NCBI GenBank assembly: GCA_027033555.1
Contig: JALVLE010000144.1
Coordinates: forward strand, 1-13,738
Length of the DNA: 13,738 nt
Reading direction: 5' to 3'
Source: Caldifarciminota bacterium
Lineage (GTDB): Bacteria; Hydrothermota; Hydrothermia; UBA1063; CAJXJZ01
Shown here: positions 6,811 to 13,060 of the stretch, in pieces
Position numbering within the stretch: the stretch's first letter is position 1
Layout of the letters: each line of letters opens with the position of its first letter
The notes under the pieces: generated by a model
What the model was told of the DNA's origin: nothing
The model's database searches: none
The model's input: the letters and a program-made list of their open reading frames with translations, nothing else
Translations under genes and position numbers: made by a program

Positions 6811-7695
6811 TCTGTAAAGCACGGCTTTTTCCGTATGCAAACGATTTTCTGATTCCTGTAAGACTACTGAATGAGGCCCATCCAGTACTTCGTCAGTTAT
6901 TTCTTCTCCTCTGTGTGCAGGCAGGCAATGTAAAACTTTTACATGTTCCGGTGCATGTTTTAAAAGTTCGGAGTTCACCTGATAGGGTCGGAATATTTTA
7001 AGTCTTTTTTCACGTTCTGCTTCTTGACCCATGGAGGCCCATACGTCAGTATAGATAAAGTCTGCGTCTTTTACAGCTTCTTTTGGATCTCTTACAATTT
7101 CTATTTTTCCGCCCATCTCCAATGCCTTTTTCACAATATATCCATTTGGTTCGTACTCATAAGGGGTAGCAATTGTAAATTTCCCTCCTAAAAGGGCTGT
7201 AGCTGCGAGAAGAGAGTTGGCCACGTTGTTTCCATCGCCTATGTATGTGAGGTTGACTTCAAATTTTCCAGAAATTTCGTACATAGTCATATAATCAGCC
7301 AGAACCTGGCATGGATGTTCAAAATCAGAGAGGGCATTTATTACAGGATGCTTGGAATGCTCTGCCAGCTCAAGTAAAATGCCATGATAGAAAACACGGG
7401 CAACAATTCCGTCCGTCCAATTGTCAAGGTTTTTAGCAACATCTTTCACAGATTCCCTTTTCCCGAGCTGTATGTCCTGGGGTGAAAGATAAACGCCTTT
7501 TCCTCCAAGATCATAGATGGCTCTTTCAAAGGTTACTCTTGTTCTAAGGGAGGGCTTCTGGAAAATAAGGGCAATCATTTTGCCCTCAAGAGGTCTTTCG
7601 TTAATTTCGCCCTTTTTAAATTTAATGGCAAGTTCAATAAGCTCCTTAAATACTTCTCTGGTGAGATCGTAAATTGAAAGAAAGTCCTTCTTCAT
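6796..7695 (-). CDS. argF: Ornithine carbamoyltransferase
   Basis: A 299-residue cytoplasmic enzyme that transfers the carbamoyl group of carbamoyl phosphate to ornithine, giving citrulline in arginine synthesis. Carbamoyl-phosphate motifs are SLRTR (49-53, the S-x-R-T-R loop) and HPCQ (127-130). The ornithine-specific side shows D217 with the SMG loop (221-223) and HCLPAHRGEE (256-265) with the catalytic cysteine. These motifs separate it from aspartate carbamoyltransferase. Length is typical. It lies 18 nt after the TPR lipoprotein gene; its SD AAGGAGG (complement of 7707-7713) is 11 nt before the ATG, so it is probably second in that operon. No other arginine genes are nearby. An anabolic role is assumed; a catabolic (ArcB) role is not excluded. 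Confidence 0.94.
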   Translation of the reverse strand: MKKDFLSIYDLTREVFKELIELAIKFKKGEINERPLEGKMIALIFQKPSLRTRVTFERAIYDLGGKGVYLSPQDIQLGKRESVKDVAKNLDNWTDGIVARVFYHGILLELAEHSKHPVINALSDFEHPCQVLADYMTMYEISGKFEVNLTYIGDGNNVANSLLAATALLGGKFTIATPYEYEPNGYIVKKALEMGGKIEIVRDPKEAVKDADFIYTDVWASMGQEAEREKRLKIFRPYQVNSELLKHAPEHVKVLHCLPAHRGEEITDEVLDGPHSVVLQESENRLHTEKAVLYRLFTG

Positions 7696-7713
7696 TTAAT
7701 ACGTAACCTCCTT

Positions 7714-8799
7714 TTAATTCCCTTTCTTGCTGAGTGCCTGATATTTTTTCATTGCCTTTTGTGCCTTTTTTGTATCACCCACCTTCAGGTAGCATACAGA
7801 AAGCATCTGGTAATAATCTGGATTGTTGGGATTGAGCTGAACCAGTTTTTCATAAACTTCCACCGCTTTTCTGTAGAGGTCTTTTGCCATGGATTTTTTG
7901 CCACTGTCTTCAAGTTTTTGTCCATAGGAGTAGAGGGATAGGCCATAGTATTCAAGGGCAGTCTCGTCATTGGGCTCAAACTTTAAGAACTTTTCAAAAG
8001 ACTTTGCTGCCACATCGTAGTGTTTATTTATAAATGCAGCCATCCCGTAGTTAAAATAAAGATTTTCATTGGCAGTATCTTTTTCAATCGCCTTTTTAAA
8101 ATTCTCCTCTGCCAGATTCGCAAAAGTAGAATCTTCGTTTCTATATGAAAGATAAAAGCTTGCAAGACTCGCATAGTTTTCAGCGGTAGGTTTAAGCTCC
8201 ACAGTTTTTTTCAGATTTTCTTCAGCTTTTCTGAGATACTCCAGTTTTTTGTCAGGGTTTCTATTTGCCAGAGAATCGTATATGGTTGCAAGATAACTAT
8301 ATACAAGTGGGTTTTTATCATCTATTTTCTTTGCCTTATTAACATATTCTTCAGCCTCCTTAAATTTACCTTCCTGTATAAAGATGGTGGCAACCGAAAG
8401 AAGGGCTGCTTTGTTGTTGGGAGAAAGTTTAAGAGCATACTCAAAGTACTTAAGAGCTCTCTCTTTATCCTGAGAGTAGGTGTTTTTACCTGCAGTGAGT
8501 AAAATATTTACTTCATTTGTACCTATTTTATCTTTCAAGACACCATTTTTATCAAGGTCTATGGCTTTTATAAGGTTGTCAGCAGCGCTGTCATATTTTT
8601 GCATGCCCGTGTATGCCATAGCAAGCCAGTAGTAAGCTTCAGGGTCGTTTGGCGCTTCCTGTACCCATGCCCTGGCCTCTTTCAGTGCTTTTGCCCAGTT
8701 TCTCTGTTGTATATATATCTTTACACTGGTTTTATGAGGGGTGCTTGCACATCCGATAATACCAAGTATAAGTGCACCTGCTATAAGCAGCCTTTTCAA
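7714..8799 (-). CDS. TPR-repeat lipoprotein
   Basis: 361 residues starting at TTG (complement of 8797-8799), chosen because AAGGAGG (complement of 8807-8813) lies 7 nt upstream and the frame opens directly with a signal peptide. MKRLLIAGALILGIIGC has a basic start, a hydrophobic core and a lipobox IIGC, Cys17 being lipidated. The rest is built of tetratricopeptide repeats, about seven or eight, e.g. YYWLAMAYTGMQKYDSAADN, ALKYFEYALKLSPNNKAAL, KFKEAEEYVNKAKKIDDKNP and LYFNYGMAAFINKHYDVAAK, with the usual W/LG-Y-A-F-A-P spacing. Such proteins are scaffolds for complexes at the envelope; the partner cannot be read from the sequence. It precedes argF on the same strand without an obvious functional link. 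Confidence 0.9.
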   Translation of the reverse strand: MKRLLIAGALILGIIGCASTPHKTSVKIYIQQRNWAKALKEARAWVQEAPNDPEAYYWLAMAYTGMQKYDSAADNLIKAIDLDKNGVLKDKIGTNEVNILLTAGKNTYSQDKERALKYFEYALKLSPNNKAALLSVATIFIQEGKFKEAEEYVNKAKKIDDKNPLVYSYLATIYDSLANRNPDKKLEYLRKAEENLKKTVELKPTAENYASLASFYLSYRNEDSTFANLAEENFKKAIEKDTANENLYFNYGMAAFINKHYDVAAKSFEKFLKFEPNDETALEYYGLSLYSYGQKLEDSGKKSMAKDLYRKAVEVYEKLVQLNPNNPDYYQMLSVCYLKVGDTKKAQKAMKKYQALSKKGN

Positions 8800-8825
8800 G
8801 GTTTTACCTCCTTTTTATGAGCTAT

Positions 8826-8854
8826 ATTATAACACGATAAAAAAGGATGAACAA
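8826..8854 (-). promoter_or_regulatory. Promoter of the TPR lipoprotein-argF operon
   Basis: On the minus strand a perfect -10 TATAAT (complement of 8826-8831) lies 17 bp from TTGTTC (complement of 8849-8854), a -35 matching mainly in TTG. Initiation would be near 8819, giving a leader of about 20 nt that contains the SD at 8807-8813. It is divergent from the second HU promoter, with about 38 bp between the two -35 boxes. Confidence 0.5.
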
Positions 8855-8892
8855 AAACAATGTTACAACTTCATAGTATTCAATCGCTTGGC

Positions 8893-8921
8893 TTGACTGT
8901 CCCTGTGGAAGTTGGTATAAT
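8893..8921 (+). promoter_or_regulatory. Strong extended -10 promoter of the second HU operon
   Basis: TTGACT (8893-8898), a 17-bp spacer, then a perfect TATAAT (8916-8921) preceded by TGG (8913-8915), the extended -10 TGn motif. Initiation is expected near 8928, with the SD AAGGAGG (8941-8947) 6 nt before the ATG at 8954. It is the best sigma-70-type promoter in the window and the likely head of the run of genes to the window's end. Confidence 0.8.
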
Positions 8922-8953
8922 TTCAGCACTTTTGAAAGGCAAGGAGGAATGAA

Positions 8954-9232
8954 ATGAAAAAGTCAGATCTCGTTGACAGAATTGCAGAAGAGACCGGACT
9001 CACAAAGAAAGATGTGTACCTTGTGATTAACGAATTTATTGCGCAGATAAAACAGGCTTTACTAAATGAGGAGCGGGTTGACCTCAGGGGGTTTGGAGTT
9101 TTTGAGGTTAAAACAAGGAAACCGCGCATAGGGAGAAACCCCAGAACCAGAGAAAAGGTTGAAATTCCACAGAGGAAGGTGGTAACATTTAAACCTTCTA
9201 AACTGTTTAAAGTAATTAAGGAGGAAAGATAA
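8954..9232 (+). CDS. HU/IHF family DNA-binding protein (second copy)
   Basis: 92 residues with the full family layout: the helical dimer half (KKSDLVDRIAEETGLTKKDV), the signature GFGVFEVKTRKPRIGRNPRT (46-65) with the intercalating proline at 63, and a C-terminal helix (FKPSKLFKVIKEE). It differs from the copy at 5924 in many helix and arm positions (T-R-E-K for T-G-A-E; FKPSKLF for FRPANAL), so it is a diverged paralogue, perhaps the partner of a heterodimer or an IHF-like factor. It follows the strongest promoter here. Its stop TAA shares a base with the ATG of the next small gene (TAATG), implying coupled translation of the two. Confidence 0.95.
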   Translation: MKKSDLVDRIAEETGLTKKDVYLVINEFIAQIKQALLNEERVDLRGFGVFEVKTRKPRIGRNPRTREKVEIPQRKVVTFKPSKLFKVIKEER

Positions 9233-9327
9233 TGCCCTGTGGGAGAAAAAGAAAGAGAAAAAAAATAAAGACTCATAAACTGAAAAAGAGAAGGAAAAGA
9301 GATAGACATAAAAAGAAGAAAAGATAG
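9232..9327 (+). CDS. 31-residue basic protein, COX24/mS38-like
   Basis: The frame from ATG 9232 to TAG 9325-9327 encodes 31 residues that begin MPCGRKRKRKKIKTHK; 22 of the 31 are K or R. The MPCGxKRKRxKIxTHKxKKR pattern and the RHKKK end match, from memory, the short bacterial AURKAIP1/COX24-domain proteins, relatives of mitochondrial ribosomal protein mS38 and of the small ribosomal protein bS22 of mycobacteria. A role as a small ribosome-bound protein at the 30S interface is therefore inferred. The SD AAGGAGG (9218-9224, in the end of the HU gene) is 7 nt upstream, and the ATG overlaps the HU stop. The next gene starts 2 nt after its stop. Low-complexity A-rich sequence alone would not give the conserved PCG and THK pattern. 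Confidence 0.8.
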   Translation: MPCGRKRKRKKIKTHKLKKRRKRDRHKKKKR

Positions 9328-9329
9328 AT

Positions 9330-9830
9330 ATGAGGTTAGTGGTTCTATCAGATACTCATATACCTCATCGGGCGAAGTCTTTGCCTGATGAGGTATGGGC
9401 TTATATAAAACAAAGTGATGGAATAATACATGCGGGAGATTTTTCCTCTTACAATTTTTATCTTGAGCTTGCTGCATATATGAAAAAGGAAAATATCTTT
9501 GCTGTTCACGGAAATATGGATGATGAGGATCTTTTTAACGAGCTTCCTGAGCTATTACGATTTGAGCTGGAGGGTGTGAAAATAGGGGTGTATCACGGAA
9601 TAGGGGCTCCATTTGGAATTGAAAAGAGAGTATTGAGGAAATTTTCAGAAGATATGCCTCAATTGATAATCTTTGGCCATTCCCATCTCCCTGTGAAAAA
9701 AGAGATAAATGGGGTTGTTTTATTTAATCCTGGTAGCCCGACTGATAAAATTTTTGCCAGAACAAATTCTTTTGGAATACTTGAGCTGGAAAGCGGTAAA
9801 TTTGAAGTCAGGCACATTAAATTGAATTGA
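9330..9830 (+). CDS. YfcE/MJ0936-type metallophosphoesterase
   Basis: 166 residues, a full-length small calcineurin-like phosphodiesterase. All metal-binding motifs are present: D8-x-H10 in SDTHIPH, GD at 36-37, G61-N62 in HGNMD, H89 in YHG and GHSH at 116-119. The NPGSPTD segment near the C-terminus is typical of the YfcE subfamily. Members hydrolyse phosphodiesters in vitro with Mn or Ni; the natural substrate is mostly unknown, so no gene name is given. There is no signal peptide, so it is cytoplasmic. It begins 2 nt after the small basic gene without a strong SD and ends 5 nt before a tRNA gene. Confidence 0.9.
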   Translation: MRLVVLSDTHIPHRAKSLPDEVWAYIKQSDGIIHAGDFSSYNFYLELAAYMKKENIFAVHGNMDDEDLFNELPELLRFELEGVKIGVYHGIGAPFGIEKRVLRKFSEDMPQLIIFGHSHLPVKKEINGVVLFNPGSPTDKIFARTNSFGILELESGKFEVRHIKLN

Positions 9831-9835
9831 ATTTT

Positions 9836-9909
9836 GCGCCCGTAGCTCAAAAGGATAGAGCACGAGATTCCGGATCTCGGGGTTGGGGGTTCAATTCCCT
9901 CCGGGCGCG
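9836..9909 (+). tRNA. tRNA-Arg (anticodon CCG)
   Basis: A complete 74-nt cloverleaf. The acceptor GCGCCCG (9836-9842) pairs with CGGGCGC (9902-9908), with discriminator G at 9909. The D stem is GCTC/GAGC. The anticodon stem CGAGA/TCTCG carries the loop TTCCGGA, giving anticodon CCG (9870-9872), which reads CGG arginine codons. The variable loop is GGGTT and the T arm GGGGG/CCCTC has loop TTCAATT. The 3' CCA is not encoded and must be added. It lies 5 nt after one protein gene and 14 nt before another. Confidence 0.96.
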
Positions 9910-9923
9910 TTTGTTTAATAATT

Positions 9924-10682
9924 ATGGACAAGAGAAAGCTGGTTTCCTACCTTGATTCCTATCTCAACATACATGAGATAAAGGATGTGTCTCTTAATGG
10001 TCTTGTGGTAGATAATGATAGAGATCGCGTTGAAAAAATAGGTGTGGCTGTTGACGCATCTTACAATGCTATAAAGGAGGCTCACCAAAAAGGAGTTGAT
10101 TTCCTTATAGTGCATCACGGTTTTTACTGGGGTTCCCCCCTTTATATAGACCTGTGGCTTAAAAAAAGATTAAAGGCCCTTTTTGAGGGGGATATTGCAC
10201 TGTACGTGGCACATCTTCCTCTGGATATACATCCTGAGGTGGGGAATAATTATGGCGCTATGAAACTCCTTGAATTTAATACGCTCCAGCCTTTCGGAGA
10301 ATACCATGGTATAAAAATTGGCGTGGAATTTGAATTGCCCAATATCTACAGAAAACTTGATGATTTTTTGAAATACCTTGAGAAAAAGCTTTTCCCACCG
10401 AGAGCTGTGTGGAGATTCGGGAAAGATGTAGTTGACAGGGGCGTATATTGTTCAGGAGGTTGTCTTTCTATAGTGGATGAAGTGAAGAGAGCTGGTATAG
10501 ACCTTTTTATAACAGGTGAGGCATCCCACGCATATTACAAAAATGCCAGAGACATGGAAATAAATGTAGTATTACTCGGACATTATGCCTCTGAAACTAT
10601 TGGAGTGAGCCTACTTGGCAGGCATCTTAAGGAACAATTTGGGCTTGAATTTGAATTTGTAGGGGAGGACAGTGGCCTATGA
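9924..10682 (+). CDS. Nif3/DUF34 family dinuclear metal protein
   Basis: 252 residues, the standalone length of the Nif3 (YbgI, DUF34) family. The dimetal site residues of the family are visible: H64-H65 in IVHHGFYWG, H97 and D101 in AHLPLD, and H220 with E224 in GHYASE. Also typical are the DVSLNGLVV start (usually a D-x-x-x-N-GL segment) and ITGEASH (197-202). Some members are annotated as GTP cyclohydrolase I type 2, but the cellular role is unsettled, so no symbol is given. No SD precedes the ATG; the leader from the tRNA 3' end is only 14 nt (TTGTTTAATAATT-type, A/T-rich). It overlaps gatB by 4 nt (ATGA). Confidence 0.92.
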   Translation: MDKRKLVSYLDSYLNIHEIKDVSLNGLVVDNDRDRVEKIGVAVDASYNAIKEAHQKGVDFLIVHHGFYWGSPLYIDLWLKKRLKALFEGDIALYVAHLPLDIHPEVGNNYGAMKLLEFNTLQPFGEYHGIKIGVEFELPNIYRKLDDFLKYLEKKLFPPRAVWRFGKDVVDRGVYCSGGCLSIVDEVKRAGIDLFITGEASHAYYKNARDMEINVVLLGHYASETIGVSLLGRHLKEQFGLEFEFVGEDSGL

Positions 10683-12100
10683 AATACGAAGCAAAGATTG
10701 GGCTGGAAATCCATTTCCAGCTCAAAACAAAAACCAAGCTATTTTGCAGGTGTAAATCGGAGCATGATGCCTCGCCCAATACCAACGTTTGTCCTGTATG
10801 TCTTGGACTACCGGGGGCACTTCCCACTATTAATGTTGAAGCTATAAGAAAAGGAATTTCAATCATAAAAGCCCTGCATGGTGAAATTCACAGAGTTTCC
10901 AGATTTTATAGAAAGAATTATTTCTATCCTGATTTGCCTAAAGGGTATCAAATTACCCAGCACATAGCCTCTCTTGGTGAAGGAGGCTATCTTTCCTTTA
11001 AGGTGGATGGAGTTGAAAGGGAGGTAAAAATTGAGAGAATGAATATTGAGGAGGAGGCGGCGCGGTCTATTCATGTTAAAACCGGTGATGTACTTTTGGA
11101 TTATAACAGAAGCGGGATTCCATTACTTGAAGTGACAACTCACCCTGATATAAAATCACCGAAAGAGGCCAGATTATTTCTTGAAAAACTAAGGAATATT
11201 GTAAGTTATATAGGGGCATCTGGATGTGATATGGAAAAAGGTGAAATGCGCGTAGATGCCAACATTTCTGTTAAGAAAAAGGGAGATAAAGAGGATGGAG
11301 TGAGAGTTGAGCTGAAAAATCTGAATTCTATAAGGGCTGTGGAGGATGCGCTGGAGTTTGAGTTTAGGAGACAGGCAGAAGTACTTGAGAAAGGTGAAAA
11401 GGTAGTAAAGGAAACCCGCCTGTGGGATGAGTTTAAAGGTGAGTCGCGAAGCATGAGGAGGAAAGAAGAGTCGCATGATTATAGATTTTTCCCTGAGCCG
11501 GATTTACCTGAATTAGTGCTTTCAAAAGAGTTTGTTGATGGGGTAATAAATAAACTACCTGAGCTGCCAGAAGAGAGAATAAAAAGATATATGAACATGG
11601 GAATATCCGAGGAAATTGCAGTTCAGCTTGTAAGGGATAGAAATATGGCAGATTATTTTGATGAGGTTCTTAAGTGGTATGGTGAACCGGAGGAAGTTGC
11701 GAAGGTTATGATTAACGAACTTTCTGGGCTTGTAAGAAAGTATGGGGAAAATTATTCTCTTTTTCCTTTAAAAGCCGGAGATTTTGCTGAACTTTTAAAA
11801 TTAAAAAAAGAGGGAAAGATAAACAGGAATCAAATGTTCCTGGTGATAAACAGATTTCTTGAAGGCAAGGGAACGTTAAAAGAACTTTTATCGCCGTTTT
11901 TAAGCAAAGAGGCAGATTTCTCTCTTGAAGAGGTTGTGGATGAGGTCCTCAAAGAGGGGGCGCAGCTTGTTGAAAAATACAGGGCAGGAAAAACCGGTGT
12001 GCTTGGTGCTCTTATCGGAATGGTTATGAAGAAAACAAAAGGTAGAGCAGACCCTAAACAGGCAAGGGAGCTATTATTGAGAAAAATAGAGGAGGGATAG
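10679..12100 (+). CDS. gatB: Asp-tRNA(Asn)/Glu-tRNA(Gln) amidotransferase subunit B
   Basis: 473 residues, the tRNA-binding and kinase subunit of the GatCAB complex, which converts Glu-tRNA(Gln) and/or Asp-tRNA(Asn) to the amidated forms. The N-terminus has GLEIHFQLKTKTKLFCRC and the zinc site C23-x-C25 with C38-x2-C41 (CPVCLGLPG). Further hallmarks are FYPDLPKGYQITQ, the DYNRSGIPLLEV segment, DYRFFPEPDLPEL and a C-terminal YqeY-like helical domain ending with GMVMKKTKGRADP. gatA and gatC are absent here, so the complex is encoded in dispersed loci. It starts within the Nif3 stop (ATGA), and the next gene begins directly after its TAG. Confidence 0.97.
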   Translation: MKYEAKIGLEIHFQLKTKTKLFCRCKSEHDASPNTNVCPVCLGLPGALPTINVEAIRKGISIIKALHGEIHRVSRFYRKNYFYPDLPKGYQITQHIASLGEGGYLSFKVDGVEREVKIERMNIEEEAARSIHVKTGDVLLDYNRSGIPLLEVTTHPDIKSPKEARLFLEKLRNIVSYIGASGCDMEKGEMRVDANISVKKKGDKEDGVRVELKNLNSIRAVEDALEFEFRRQAEVLEKGEKVVKETRLWDEFKGESRSMRRKEESHDYRFFPEPDLPELVLSKEFVDGVINKLPELPEERIKRYMNMGISEEIAVQLVRDRNMADYFDEVLKWYGEPEEVAKVMINELSGLVRKYGENYSLFPLKAGDFAELLKLKKEGKINRNQMFLVINRFLEGKGTLKELLSPFLSKEADFSLEEVVDEVLKEGAQLVEKYRAGKTGVLGALIGMVMKKTKGRADPKQARELLLRKIEEG

Positions 12101-13060
12101 ATGGGCAATATTGGAGAAAGGATCCTTAACAGCTACGATTTTTCAGGTATAATGGAGAGTATTAAAAAGGAGCTTAATGCTGACAGGATTGTTGTAAGGG
12201 TGCCTGTAAACGAAGAGAGCGAAATATTTAGAACTTTATATGATAGTAAAGAAAACAGTAGAATTCTTGGAGAGAAGCGCGACCTTGTAGCCTCTTATTT
12301 TATCTCTTCTGATACCCCATCTCTTATAAATGAGTTCAAAGATGATATTTTTCAGTCTTCAGATATTGTGTCAGACAACACGAGCAATTTACTGGTCGTG
12401 CCTTTGCGTTTTTCCGGAAAAAATATTGCAGTAATGTTTGCAGTATATGAAAACAAAGAGACGCCAGAGAGCAAAACAAATATCTCTGTTGTAAATGAGA
12501 ATCTCCCCCTAATTTCACTTTTAATTGCTTACAGAATCAAGGAGCTTGAATTGACAGAGAGTGTGTTTATTGACAAATTGACAACTCTCCCATCTCCAAC
12601 CTATTTCTGGCAGAGAGTTGACGAGGAATACAGGCGTGCAAAGAGATACTCAAGGATGTTTTCAATTTTGCTTGTTGATATTGATAATCTAAGAGAAATA
12701 AACGAGAAATATGGACACAGGACAGCAGATAAGCTGTTGAGAAAGTTCGCCGAATTTCTTAAATCCCATTTCAGAAGTACAGATATTGTTACCAGGTTCG
12801 GCGGAGATGAGTTTGCAATAATTTTACCTGAAACTGGGGCTCAGAGCGTATATCAGGTAGCAGAGGGTTTGAGGCTGAGGGTAATGACTACCCCTTTTGA
12901 AATTGAATTTGGTCCCACGCTCAATATAACAGTAACAATATCAGCAATAAATTACCCTGCTGTACCTCTGGATCCCGATGCTCTTGTGGAAAAGCTCCTT
13001 GCCGGACTTGCTGAGGGCAAAAGTGAGGGTGGTAATAGAACAGTTCTTAAAAACTATTGA
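12101..13060 (+). CDS. Diguanylate cyclase with GAF-like sensor domain
   Basis: 319 residues. Residues 1-150 look like a GAF-type domain (strands VVRVPVNEES, LLVVPLRFSGKNIAVMFAV, then helices). Residues about 155-315 are a GGDEF domain making c-di-GMP from two GTP. Catalytic residues are intact: DKLTTLP (158-164), metal D193 in DIDN, N201 and D210 in the substrate site, and GGDEF (234-238). RSTD (225-228), five residues before GGDEF, is the inhibitory I-site, so product feedback is expected. The YGHRTAD segment departs slightly from the usual YGHxxGD. No membrane segment is present, so cytosolic sensing is likely; the ligand is unknown. SD GGAGGG (12091-12096) overlaps the end of gatB; the ATG follows the gatB stop with no gap. 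Confidence 0.92.
   Translation: MGNIGERILNSYDFSGIMESIKKELNADRIVVRVPVNEESEIFRTLYDSKENSRILGEKRDLVASYFISSDTPSLINEFKDDIFQSSDIVSDNTSNLLVVPLRFSGKNIAVMFAVYENKETPESKTNISVVNENLPLISLLIAYRIKELELTESVFIDKLTTLPSPTYFWQRVDEEYRRAKRYSRMFSILLVDIDNLREINEKYGHRTADKLLRKFAEFLKSHFRSTDIVTRFGGDEFAIILPETGAQSVYQVAEGLRLRVMTTPFEIEFGPTLNITVTISAINYPAVPLDPDALVEKLLAGLAEGKSEGGNRTVLKNY

Noticed and set aside
7759..8820. Plus-strand frames opposite the TPR lipoprotein gene.
   Set aside because: Short antisense shadows of a clear repeat protein with a signal peptide and SD.
8923..9477. Minus-strand open frame of 184 codons opposite the second HU and the small basic gene.
   Set aside because: It lies antisense to three well-supported genes and has no recognisable domain; it arises from the A-rich Lys/Arg codons of those genes.
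9659..9931. Minus-strand open frame of 90 codons containing RPEGIEPPTPRSG.
   Set aside because: That peptide is the well-known spurious translation of the antisense of a tRNA gene; here it covers the tRNA-Arg and the phosphodiesterase 3' end.
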